NCBI RefSeq assembly: GCF_030263935.1 | Contig: NZ_CP127162.1 | Span: 696,001-760,000, forward strand | Direction: 5' to 3' | DNA from: Paenibacillus polygoni | Lineage (GTDB): Bacteria > Bacillota > Bacilli > Paenibacillales > Paenibacillaceae | Length of the DNA stretch: 64,000 nt | Shown: piece by piece, positions 8,756-16,707 of the stretch | Numbering within the stretch: the first letter of the stretch is position 1 | Layout: the number at the start of each line of letters is the position of its first letter | Translations under genes and position numbers: made by a program | Notes under the pieces: model-generated | Told to the model about the DNA's origin: nothing | What the model saw: only the letters and a program-made list of their open reading frames with translations | Databases searched by the model: none

Positions 8756-8852
8756 TTGTGTTCCTCCCATCCTATGTTTTTCCTGAGTATACAGCATTTA
8801 TGTGGAACAAAACAGTTCGTCTATATTACTTGTCCTCCAAGAAAATGATAAT

Positions 8853-8898
8853 AGCTATAAGGTAATCTCAGTTTCTTGTTATAGCTTTTAACTATAAC
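8853..8898 (+). promoter_or_regulatory. MET-box-like operator with three half-sites
   Basis: TATAG-N7-CTATA (8880-8896) has the exact length and arms of the MET-box (TATAGTTTNAAACTATA) bound by LysR-type MtaR/CmbR regulators of methionine genes in Lactobacillales. It extends to a 7-base-arm palindrome GTTATAG/CTATAAC (8878-8898). A third half-site makes a second palindrome AGCTATAA/TTATAGCT (8853-8860 and 8879-8886). The gene downstream is MetE-like, which fits. No such regulator gene is in the window. Confidence 0.5.
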
Positions 8899-8992
8899 CA
8901 GGTATTCCTTTTAGGTGTTATGTGGATCGTATTCCTCCATGCTAGAATCAGAGCAATACATAAAGAGAGATGTTAACTAAGGAGGATTTTAC

Positions 8993-10150
8993 ATGTGCAA
9001 TAGATTTCAAATCGTAGGCAGCTTGCTGCGTCCATCGGACTTATTAGAATATAAACATGAGATTGAACACCGTGATGATATCACTTATCCTTTTTACCAA
9101 GATTTCGAGGGATATGAGCAGTGTGAGACGGATGCAATTAAAGCCGTAGTTGATAAAGAAATTAAAAATGGTGTATCCATTCTTACCGATGGAGAGTATT
9201 CCAAATCGATGTGGCATTTAGATTTTGTCTGGGGCTTTGAAGGAGTTGACCGCTATATTGCGGATCATGGATACTTTTTCAGAGATACGGATGGAGCTTC
9301 CAAATATGAGACTCGAAAAGATATTGGACTACGTATTACAGGCGAATTAAGCGGTAAAAACCATCATTTCATTCAAGTGTATAAAGAGCTGCAAGCCGCT
9401 GCGGGTGACCATGAAACGAAACTGTGCGTACCATCACCATCCCATATTTTTGGGGAATTGTCTTGGTCAGATAACATTGGCGGTGCGGAAGCTGTTTATA
9501 AAGATCGACATGAGCTTAAAGAGGGTCTCGTTAAAGCTTATAAGGAATTTGTAGAGGATTTTGCTGCTGTAGGAGGAAAAATTCTGCAATTCGACGATTG
9601 CCTATGGGAGCTATTTGCAGATGATAACCCGAACTCTCCTTATACGGGTGAGAACATTGATCAAGAGGAAGTGCAGGCTCTTGCTGCGGAATTTATCGAC
9701 ATTAACAATACCATCATTGATTATGGTCACAGCTTAGGTCTCAAAATGTGGACACATAACTGCCGCGGTAATTATGATTCCCGGAATATGGGCGGCGGCT
9801 CGTATGCCAAGATTGCGAATCTGTTCTTGAAGCAGCTGAAATACGATCGCTTTTTCCTTGAATGGGATGATGAACGTGCAGGCTCGCTTGAGGCACTTGC
9901 CGTATTCAAAGATAAGCCTGAAACAGAAATTGTACTTGGATTGTTGTCTTCCAAAACGAATACGCTTGACGATGAGGCTCGTGTGATCAGAATGCTTGAT
10001 GAAGCATCGAAAATCATTGATAAAGATCGCTTATTACTTTCTCACCAATGCGGATTTGCGTCTTGTGATGGCGGTAATGAACTCACGGAAGATGAACAGT
10101 GGGCGAAAATTAATCAAGGACAACGTATTGCAGCGCAATATTGGGGTTAG
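8993..10150 (+). CDS. MetE C-terminal-domain-like protein (YxjG/YxjH type)
   Basis: A 385-residue protein resembling the catalytic barrel of cobalamin-independent methionine synthase without the N-terminal half. The zinc ligands are all present: His and Cys in WTHNCRGN near residue 256, Glu in FLEWDDE near 289, and Cys in SHQCGFAS near 353. Such stand-alone homologues (YxjG/YxjH of Bacillus, about 378 residues) are linked to methionine or other methylthiol metabolism but lack the residues for methyltetrahydrofolate polyglutamate binding, so the methyl donor is unknown. AAGGAGG precedes ATG 8993. The MET-box-like palindrome upstream supports a methionine-related role. A structured terminator follows. 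Confidence 0.85.
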   Translation: MCNRFQIVGSLLRPSDLLEYKHEIEHRDDITYPFYQDFEGYEQCETDAIKAVVDKEIKNGVSILTDGEYSKSMWHLDFVWGFEGVDRYIADHGYFFRDTDGASKYETRKDIGLRITGELSGKNHHFIQVYKELQAAAGDHETKLCVPSPSHIFGELSWSDNIGGAEAVYKDRHELKEGLVKAYKEFVEDFAAVGGKILQFDDCLWELFADDNPNSPYTGENIDQEEVQALAAEFIDINNTIIDYGHSLGLKMWTHNCRGNYDSRNMGGGSYAKIANLFLKQLKYDRFFLEWDDERAGSLEALAVFKDKPETEIVLGLLSSKTNTLDDEARVIRMLDEASKIIDKDRLLLSHQCGFASCDGGNELTEDEQWAKINQGQRIAAQYWG

Positions 10151-10186
10151 TTGAACCATTTTCATTATACCTTGGGTTGCTTTAAT

Positions 10187-10263
10187 CCTATGTAAACTAA
10201 TGTAAAGAGGGAAGTGGATCCTCTCACGCGGACTGTCGATGGTACTTATCGGCAGTCTTTTTT
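10187..10263 (+). repeat. Two-hairpin terminator element, copy 2
   Basis: Second copy of the element at 8002-8077. The first hairpin is AGAGG/CCTCT (10206-10224) and the second is GACTGTCGAT/ATCGGCAGTC (10231-10257) with a T-run. Compared with copy 1, the first stem shows compensatory changes. It terminates the MetE-like gene. Confidence 0.7.
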
Positions 10264-10440
10264 CTATGCATAGACGAACGTGCTGTAAATTAAATAAAGA
10301 TATGATAGAATCGGGGGAAGGTCTGAATGGACGATACAGTGTGTTTAAGTTAGAGAATGTCTCGTCATACGACAAGAAAGCATAGAAAGCCGGGCAACCG
10401 CAAAAATAGGTAGGTTAGGATTTAAGGAATAGGAGGATCT

Positions 10441-11010
10441 ATGTCCTGGAGTAAATTGAAGAAAGAACTGGAGAGTTTTCTCTCTCCTGCGTTAGTTGGA
10501 AGGGTCGAATACCGTGCAACAAGTTATCATTATTTACTTGGTAAATCAGGGAATTGTTACATTGCCGTTGATAAAAAGAATGTGCTCAACATGAGTGATC
10601 CAAATAACACGATCAGATGGTATCAGACAGACCAAGAAATAAAAAGTGATTCAACTCTGGAAGTCCCCGTTAGCAATGAAGAGATTGAAGCGGTCAGACA
10701 AGATACGAAGGGAACCGTTCCCGAAGATCGTTTAATCGTAATTGCAAGAAAGAGGAAGATATCTGAACTTGCTAAGGAGCTTATGACAGCCCAAGCAACT
10801 TTAACTAAATCTAATTTTGTCGTTGCAGCGACCAAGTACTTATCTACTTCCATAGAGGATAACCTAGAAAGTAATGATATCTTATTGAATGTATTCGCAT
10901 TAATCGATAGACGAGTTGGGAAGAAACGAATTCTAAACATGTCTGAGAAGATAAAGTTAAAGCATCCCATTGTGCAGTATTTTTATGAACTGCGGCGCAG
11001 TACATTATAA
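10441..11010 (+). CDS. Conserved hypothetical protein (SF0329-like)
   Basis: A 189-residue soluble protein starting after a clear AGGAGG. The opening WSKLKKELESFLSPALVGRVEYRATSYHY with a conserved CYIAVDKK-like strand resembles a family of uncharacterised proteins seen in several bacterial genomes (annotated as SF0329 family, from memory). The N-terminal half looks alpha/beta; the C-terminal half (from about residue 95) is helical and Lys/Asn-rich and ends in HPIVQYFYELRR. No catalytic motif, signal or membrane segment is seen. It stands alone between two terminators. Function unknown. Confidence 0.7.
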   Translation: MSWSKLKKELESFLSPALVGRVEYRATSYHYLLGKSGNCYIAVDKKNVLNMSDPNNTIRWYQTDQEIKSDSTLEVPVSNEEIEAVRQDTKGTVPEDRLIVIARKRKISELAKELMTAQATLTKSNFVVAATKYLSTSIEDNLESNDILLNVFALIDRRVGKKRILNMSEKIKLKHPIVQYFYELRRSTL

Positions 11011-11032
11011 TAAATAACATTCATTAAAGAAT

Positions 11033-11134
11033 AAAAAGAAGACAACAAGAGGGTTAACTGTCCCCCAATTGGATAGATTTTTTTCAATGGTCTATTCTGC
11101 AGGGGACAGTTTAAGTCCTGTGTGTCTTCTTTTT
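11033..11134. terminator. Large bidirectional terminator
   Basis: Two nested stems: AAAAAGAAGACA (11033-11044) with TGTCTTCTTTTT (11122-11133), and TTAACTGTCCCC (11054-11065) with GGGGACAGTTTAA (11102-11114). A-runs and T-runs lie on both sides, so it serves the convergent genes at 10441 (+) and hcp (-). At about 100 bases it is long for a terminator. Confidence 0.8.
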
Positions 11135-11180
11135 TTGTGTTCGTTTAGAAAATTGTTTGGCAATAAATACAGGTTTTTTA

Positions 11181-12869
11181 TTAGGCACCTAGGAACATTT
11201 TCATGTCATCTTCTACATTAGTAATCCCGCCGATTCCGAAGTTCTCTACGAGTACTTTGGCAACGTTAGGTGATAGGAATGCAGGAAGCGTAGGGCCAAG
11301 ATGAATATTTTTGACGCCAAGATACAACAGGGCAAGCAGCACGATCACTGCTTTTTGCTCGTACCAGGCAATGTTATAGGAAATCGGCAGTTCATTGATA
11401 TCCTCAAGTTCGAATACTTCTTTTAGTTTCATAGCGATAACGACCAGGGAGTAAGAATCATTGCATTGCCCAGCGTCTAGAACCCGCGGAATTCCGCCGA
11501 TCTCGCCTAGATCCAGCTTATTGTATTTGTATTTAGCACAGCCTGCGGTCAGGATGACTGTATCTTTCGGAAGCTCGGCTGCAAAATCGGTGTAATAATT
11601 GCGGGATTTCATCCGCCCGTCGCAGCCGGCCATGACGAAGAAACGGCGAATCGCACCGGTTTTTACAGCATCGACAATTTGATCAGCCACGTTCATCACA
11701 GCAGCATGAGCGAAGCCGCCAATGATCTCGCCTGTTTCAAGTTCGGTTGGAGCTGGGCATTGTTTTGCTTGTTCGATCAGCGCAGAAAAGTCCTTTGGAG
11801 CACCATCCGCTCCTTCTGGAATATGACGGACGCCTGGGAATCCGGTGTTGCCTGTTGTATAAATACGTTCCTTATAACTATCCTTCGGCGGAACGATACA
11901 GTTGGTTGTCATGAGAATCGGTCCATTAAAGGCTGCAAACTCGCTAGTCTGCTTCCACCAGGCATTTCCGTAATTGCCTACAAAATGCTCATACTTCTTG
12001 AACGCTGGATAATAGTGAGCAGGGAGCATTTCACTGTGCGTATACACGTCCACGCCGGTTCCTTCCGTCTGCTTAAGCAGTTCTTCTAGATCTTTCAGAT
12101 CATGACCGCTGATGAGAATGCCGGGCCGGTTTCTAACCCCGATATTTACCTTCGTTATTTCGGGATTTCCGTACACGGAGGTGTTTGCTTCGTCAAGCAT
12201 CGCCATGGCGTTTACACCGTATTTCCCCGTTTCCATCGTCAAAGCTATGAGATCCTGCATTTCAAGGCTGTCGTCAAGCGTAGCTGCAAGTGCACGGCGC
12301 ATAAATCGGTTGAGTTCGTTGTCATCCCTCTCCAGATGAAGTGCATGGTACGTATAAGCTGCCATCCCCTTGAGTCCGTATGTAATTAATTCGCGCAGCG
12401 AGCGGATGTCTTCGTTACGCGTGGAGAGGACACCAACCGTACGTGCTTTTTCATCAAAAGCAGCCTCGGTATCCGCTTCCCACACAGCAGCATCCGGGAG
12501 ACTCGCAGCCTGGTCTGGAAATTGTTCATTATAATAGCCACGCACCTCGCCGCGGAGCGCAAACGATTCTCTTATTTTTCCTACAAAAATCTCGCGATCA
12601 AAGTTGGCGTTTGTAATCGTTGCAAACAAGGAGTCCATGATAAACAGCGATACGCGCTGTTCAAGCACTTCTGGCAGCCGAACATCTAGACTGAGAAAAG
12701 AGATACCTTTCAGCAGATAAATCAGCAAATCCTGCAGGTTCGCCACGTCATGCGGTTTACCGCATACCCCGATAAGGGTGCAGCCTGTTCCTTTGGATGC
12801 TTCCTGGCATTGAAAGCAGAACATGGATGGCTGATGCTGTATGGTCTGCTCTGTCACGTTGTTATTCAT
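11181..12869 (-). CDS. hcp: Hybrid-cluster protein (hydroxylamine reductase)
   Basis: A 562-residue iron-sulphur protein. The N-terminal cysteines C18-x2-C21-x8-C30-x5-C36 bind the cubane cluster and have the spacing of the anaerobe-type Hcp. The hybrid 4Fe-2S-2O cluster ligands lie in [25 protein letters not shown] and DAGQCND. Hcp reduces hydroxylamine and acts as an NO reductase under nitrosative stress. I use ATG 12869, preceded by CAGGAGGA; an in-frame start 25 codons upstream lacks a ribosome site. No hcr reductase gene is nearby, so the electron donor is probably ferredoxin. It diverges from the ferredoxin oxidoreductase and has an Fnr-type site at -41.5. Confidence 0.95.
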   Translation of the reverse strand: MNNNVTEQTIQHQPSMFCFQCQEASKGTGCTLIGVCGKPHDVANLQDLLIYLLKGISFLSLDVRLPEVLEQRVSLFIMDSLFATITNANFDREIFVGKIRESFALRGEVRGYYNEQFPDQAASLPDAAVWEADTEAAFDEKARTVGVLSTRNEDIRSLRELITYGLKGMAAYTYHALHLERDDNELNRFMRRALAATLDDSLEMQDLIALTMETGKYGVNAMAMLDEANTSVYGNPEITKVNIGVRNRPGILISGHDLKDLEELLKQTEGTGVDVYTHSEMLPAHYYPAFKKYEHFVGNYGNAWWKQTSEFAAFNGPILMTTNCIVPPKDSYKERIYTTGNTGFPGVRHIPEGADGAPKDFSALIEQAKQCPAPTELETGEIIGGFAHAAVMNVADQIVDAVKTGAIRRFFVMAGCDGRMKSRNYYTDFAAELPKDTVILTAGCAKYKYNKLDLGEIGGIPRVLDAGQCNDSYSLVVIAMKLKEVFELEDINELPISYNIAWYEQKAVIVLLALLYLGVKNIHLGPTLPAFLSPNVAKVLVENFGIGGITNVEDDMKMFLGA

Positions 12870-12976
12870 TATCTTTCCTCCTGTTTTCATGTCATTCTTT
12901 ATCGTTTGATTCAGTATACGCTTGCCCTTCAATTGGACTGTCAAAAGTCAGTATACCCTGCTGCCAAGGCTGTATG

Positions 12977-12992
12977 GGTGATTGGAATCACT
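12977..12992 (-). promoter_or_regulatory. Fnr/Crp-type box for hcp
   Basis: GGTGA-N6-TCACT, which contains the perfect palindrome GTGATT-GG-AATCAC. On the minus strand a -10 TATACT lies at 12955-12950, predicting a start near 12943. The box centre (12984.5) then falls at -41.5, the class II activator position. No good -35 hexamer is needed there. Confidence 0.7.
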
Positions 12993-13003
12993 ATTTCTAA
13001 GGC

Positions 13004-13019
13004 TGTGACTAAAATCACA
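13004..13019 (+). promoter_or_regulatory. Fnr/Crp-type box for the oxidoreductase operon
   Basis: TGTGA-N6-TCACA, a perfect match to the Fnr/Crp half-site pair of Bacillus. A -10 TAAACT at 13041-13046 predicts a start near 13053, placing the box centre (13011.5) at about -41.5. With the neighbouring box it gives anaerobic co-activation in both directions (inference). Confidence 0.75.
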
Positions 13020-13081
13020 ACCCCTGCTCGTTTCTTCTTTTAAACTGGTATCATTGACCCTAGAAGAAATGAGGAGAGAAG

Positions 13082-14104
13082 ATGTCGATTTTACCTCAAA
13101 AAAATGAACTGGGATTTTACGAGATCCGTCTTGAATCCATCGGCGGGCTTGGTGCCAACTTAGCTGGAAAAATGTTGGCCGAAGCTGGAGTGACTGGCTC
13201 TGGTCTGAACGGTTCCAATTTTTCTAGCTATGGTTCGGAGAAAAAAGGTTCACCGGTAAAGAGTTTCGTAAGATTCTGTGATCCAGACGTGGAAATCCGC
13301 GATCACAGTCCCATTGAACAGCCGCATGTAGTCGGCGTATTTCATGAGGCATTATATAAAACAGTTGATGTAATAAGCGGATTAAGACCGGACGGAACGG
13401 TGCTTGTGAACACAGCGCGAGAACTATCCGAAGTCGCCGCAGATCTGAACATGACGCAAGGTACGGTGGCTGCGATCGATGCGCTGAGAATAGCTGTTGA
13501 GGAAAAAACGAAAGTCAATACAGCGATGCTTGGTGCCCTGTTCCGGATTTGCAGTTTCCTTAACCCGGACGATATGCGGCAGGTTATCCGTAAAACGTTT
13601 GAGAAAAAGCTGCCACATCTCGTGGAAGCTAATTTGCGTACTTTTGATAGAGGATATAATGAAGTCCAGTTTCTTTCTTTAGGAAATGGCACAGAGCTTA
13701 TGGATGAGGCGGCCTTCGTAAGACCGCAGCCCATCCTCGGATATGAAACCCAGGAGCAGGGCGGAATACTGAAGGTTACAGCAAACAGCGTACTGAAGGA
13801 TCTTAGCAGCTCAAGGCAAGGTTATTTGCCGGAATACAAGCAGGAAAACTGCATTAGCTGTGCCGCCTGCGATACGGTATGTCCGGATTTCTGCATCGTA
13901 TGGGAACAGAAACCGGATAAACGCGGCAACCTGCAGATGTTTATGAAAGGGATCGATTATCAGTACTGCAAAGGCTGCCTAAAATGTGTGGAAGCTTGTC
14001 CAACGAGCGCTTTGTCCGCCATGTTGGAAGAGCCATATTATGCGAAGCAACACCGGGTGCCGCAATCATTCCCCTATATAACTGCGGAGGGAGTTAAATC
14101 ATGA
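13082..14104 (+). CDS. 2-oxoacid:ferredoxin oxidoreductase, gamma subunit fused to a 2[4Fe-4S] ferredoxin domain
   Basis: 340 residues. The first 190 or so form the gamma domain (IRLESIGGLGANLAGKMLAE, GSEKKGSPVKSFVR). The C-terminal part holds two clusters: CISCAACDTVCP and CKGCLKCVEACP. It is the electron-output half of a pyruvate or related 2-oxoacid:ferredoxin oxidoreductase, combining subunits that other organisms encode separately. GAGGAGAG precedes ATG 13082. The stop overlaps the next start (ATGA at 14101), so the two products are probably made in equal amounts by coupled translation. An Fnr-type site upstream suggests expression without oxygen. Confidence 0.9.
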   Translation: MSILPQKNELGFYEIRLESIGGLGANLAGKMLAEAGVTGSGLNGSNFSSYGSEKKGSPVKSFVRFCDPDVEIRDHSPIEQPHVVGVFHEALYKTVDVISGLRPDGTVLVNTARELSEVAADLNMTQGTVAAIDALRIAVEEKTKVNTAMLGALFRICSFLNPDDMRQVIRKTFEKKLPHLVEANLRTFDRGYNEVQFLSLGNGTELMDEAAFVRPQPILGYETQEQGGILKVTANSVLKDLSSSRQGYLPEYKQENCISCAACDTVCPDFCIVWEQKPDKRGNLQMFMKGIDYQYCKGCLKCVEACPTSALSAMLEEPYYAKQHRVPQSFPYITAEGVKS

Positions 14105-16398
14105 ACATGCAAATGACAGAAATAACGGGGCAAAAGATGCCGGCCGCTCAAACTGCGGTCTTTGAATCAGGCAACGAAATGGCAGCTATGGCTGCTGCCC
14201 AGATCAACTATCATATCATGGGTTATTTTCCAATAACGCCGTCTACAGAAATCGCTCAATATCTTGATATGATGGGTACGCGAGGTGAACACGATATCAA
14301 GCTGATTCCAGCTGACGGTGAACACGGCTCTGCCGGGATCTGTTATGGTGCAGCTGCTGCCGGAGCACGGGTATTTAATGCCACTAGCGCGAATGGGTTC
14401 CTTTATATGATTGAACAGCTTCCTGTACAGGCAGGTACTCGATTCCCGATGGTGATGAACCTGGTAACGCGAGCGGTCAGCGGGCCACTGGATATCCGAG
14501 GGGACCATTCCGATCTTTATTACGGCCTGAACACCGGCTGGGTAATACTGACGGCGCGTTCGCCGCAAGCAGTATATGACCTTAATATCATGGCGCTGCG
14601 TATTGCTGAACATGAAGACGTACGTCTGCCGGTTATCGTGGCTTATGACGGATTTTTCACATCGCATCAGAAACGCCGGGTGCAGATATTTACGAACCGG
14701 GAAACCGTGCAGGAGTTTGTAGGGGAGCAGGCGCCAGCATTCCCGCATGTGCTGGACGAGAACAATCCGATCGTCGTTGGAGCTTATATGAACGGTGACG
14801 ATCTGATCAACAACCACTATCAGCAGTCAAACGCGATGTACCGTGCGGGCGAGGTGTTCAAGGAAGTGGCGGAGGAGTATGCGGCATTGTCCGGAAGATC
14901 CTATGCGCCGCTAGATTTGTACCGCATGGAAGATGCGGAGGTAGCTTTGTTCCTGCTCAATTCGGCAGCAGAATCCTCTAAAGACGTCGTAGACCGGCTG
15001 CGTGAAAAAGGGATTAAAGCGGGCGTAATCAGCCCGAATATTATTCGTCCATTCCCGGCAAAAGAAATCCGCGACGCGCTGACAGATGTCAAAGCGCTGC
15101 TTGTGGGTGAACGTGCCGATTCTTATGGTGCGAATGGCGCTAATCTGACGCATGAGGTCAAATCGGCCTTGCAAGATTTACGCGGACCACAGCCGATTGT
15201 GCTTTCCCGCATATTTGGCCTTGGCGGGAAAGATTTTTACGCAGATGATGCGGAAGCTTTCTTTGCCTTAACGATCGAGGCAATGGAACTGGGCTATGCA
15301 AAGGTGCCGTTTGATTATTACGGCCAAACACCGGGAGATGAGGCGAAAAGACTGCAGCCGGTTATTGCGCCAATGAATGGCGACAGCTATAAATCCGGTC
15401 TAATCACCGTAAAGGTGGATGAAGCGACAAACAAGCTGGCTGTTAGAGTACCGCCGATGCGGGCGCTTGCCGCTAAACCGAAGCGGTTTGCTTCGGGTCA
15501 TGGAGCCTGCCCGGGCTGTGGTATTTTCCCGGCACTGGAGCTCTTTTTCAAAGGGATTGAAGGCAATGTCGTTACTTTATTCCATACCGGCTGCGCTTAT
15601 ATCACCACAACAGGTTATCCGTATAACTCGCATAAACAGAGCTTCATTCATAACTTGTTCCAGAACGGGCCGGCTACATTATCCGGTACAGTAGAAGCGT
15701 TCCTGGAGAAGAAACGCCGGGGAGAAATTGAAGTTCCCGAGGATTTCACATTTGTCATGGTCACCGGGGACGGCGGCATGGACATTGGAATGGGTTCAGC
15801 AATCGGGACGGCGCTGCGGGGCCATAACCTGATCATTCTAGAATACGATAACGAAGGCTACATGAATACGGGAGCACAGCTTTCATATTCCACTCCTTTA
15901 GGACACATGACCAGTACGTCTGGCGTTGGCAAACAGCAACAGGGGAAACACTTCCATCACAAAGATACGGTGCAAATGATGGCAGCAGCGCATATCCCTT
16001 ATGTATTTACTGGGACAGAAGCATTCCCTCAGGATCTTGTGAAAAAGGCGGCAAAAGCACAGTGGTACGCCCAGAATGTAGGTACCGTCTACGGCAAGCT
16101 GCTAATCACATGTCCGCTGAACTGGAAATCGAGCGACAAGGATGGAGAAAACATCGTCCGTGCGGCCGTCAATTCATGCTTCTTCCCGCTGTATGAAGTG
16201 GAGCAGGGAGAAACGAATATCACGTATGATCCTGACGCGAAGAAGAAACGCATTCCGCTCGCTGACTGGCTGAAATATATGGGCAAATCAAAACACCTGC
16301 TTAAGGATGAAAATAAAGAAATGCTTGGCGAATTTGAAAAAGAGGTGGAGCGTCGCTGGTCGATTCTGAAAGCGAAGCACGAGAATCCGCTGCTTTAA
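14101..16398 (+). CDS. 2-oxoacid:ferredoxin oxidoreductase, fused alpha and beta subunits
   Basis: 765 residues. Residues about 18-400 are the alpha part (ESGNEMAAMAAAQINYH, YFPITPSTEIAQ, with the receptor-like SRAVSGPLDIRGDHSD region). From about 450 the beta part has the Cys motif GHGACPGCG and the thiamine pyrophosphate motif beginning GDGGMDIGMGSAIGT and ending near NEGYMNTG. The enzyme splits a 2-oxoacid with CoA to acyl-CoA, CO2 and reduced ferredoxin. Pyruvate is the likeliest substrate given the nearby formate-tetrahydrofolate ligase, but a branched-chain or 2-oxoglutarate role cannot be excluded from sequence. The start overlaps the gamma gene by four bases. GC content is higher than in the flanking sugar genes. 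Confidence 0.9.
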   Translation: MNMQMTEITGQKMPAAQTAVFESGNEMAAMAAAQINYHIMGYFPITPSTEIAQYLDMMGTRGEHDIKLIPADGEHGSAGICYGAAAAGARVFNATSANGFLYMIEQLPVQAGTRFPMVMNLVTRAVSGPLDIRGDHSDLYYGLNTGWVILTARSPQAVYDLNIMALRIAEHEDVRLPVIVAYDGFFTSHQKRRVQIFTNRETVQEFVGEQAPAFPHVLDENNPIVVGAYMNGDDLINNHYQQSNAMYRAGEVFKEVAEEYAALSGRSYAPLDLYRMEDAEVALFLLNSAAESSKDVVDRLREKGIKAGVISPNIIRPFPAKEIRDALTDVKALLVGERADSYGANGANLTHEVKSALQDLRGPQPIVLSRIFGLGGKDFYADDAEAFFALTIEAMELGYAKVPFDYYGQTPGDEAKRLQPVIAPMNGDSYKSGLITVKVDEATNKLAVRVPPMRALAAKPKRFASGHGACPGCGIFPALELFFKGIEGNVVTLFHTGCAYITTTGYPYNSHKQSFIHNLFQNGPATLSGTVEAFLEKKRRGEIEVPEDFTFVMVTGDGGMDIGMGSAIGTALRGHNLIILEYDNEGYMNTGAQLSYSTPLGHMTSTSGVGKQQQGKHFHHKDTVQMMAAAHIPYVFTGTEAFPQDLVKKAAKAQWYAQNVGTVYGKLLITCPLNWKSSDKDGENIVRAAVNSCFFPLYEVEQGETNITYDPDAKKKRIPLADWLKYMGKSKHLLKDENKEMLGEFEKEVERRWSILKAKHENPLL

Positions 16399-16552
16399 TG
16401 GCCGGTAGAACATTCGCGGAGTACCAACGGTGAGTGGCTAAAGTGCTGGTTACAGCTGGGGCTAAATCACTGGCTAGGTATAGTAGGGGAGGTAGCTAGC
16501 TAGCTTTATTCCTAATCTGTGCCCTCTCTTTAAAAATGAGCCTGTACTAAAA

Positions 16553-16591
16553 TCGCCTCAAGATGGTTACCTATCTTGAGGTGTTTTTTTT
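16553..16591 (+). terminator. Terminator after the oxidoreductase operon
   Basis: CCTCAAGAT (16556-16564) pairs with ATCTTGAGG (16573-16581), followed by a long T-run. The stretch 16592-16707 before the next gene shows no riboswitch that I can recognise. Confidence 0.9.
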
Positions 16592-16707
16592 ATAATATAG
16601 GAGGAATAACGGTAAAGATAGAGAACGACCGGATGTAGAGAAAGCAGTACTTTGAGGGCTTGTGCATTCATGTTAACATTTGGATAGTGAACTTAAACAG
16701 GAGAGGT

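Noticed and set aside
10380..10440. CCGGGCAACCGC-like sequence before the 10441 gene, resembling part of a riboswitch
   Set aside because: Only a short resemblance to riboswitch cores. The flanking stems needed for a ZTP, S-box or M-box structure are missing and the downstream gene is not a usual target.
16592..16707. Possible riboswitch upstream of fhs
   Set aside because: ZTP riboswitches often precede fhs-type genes, but I could not find its conserved CCGGGC/CGCC core and pseudoknot here.
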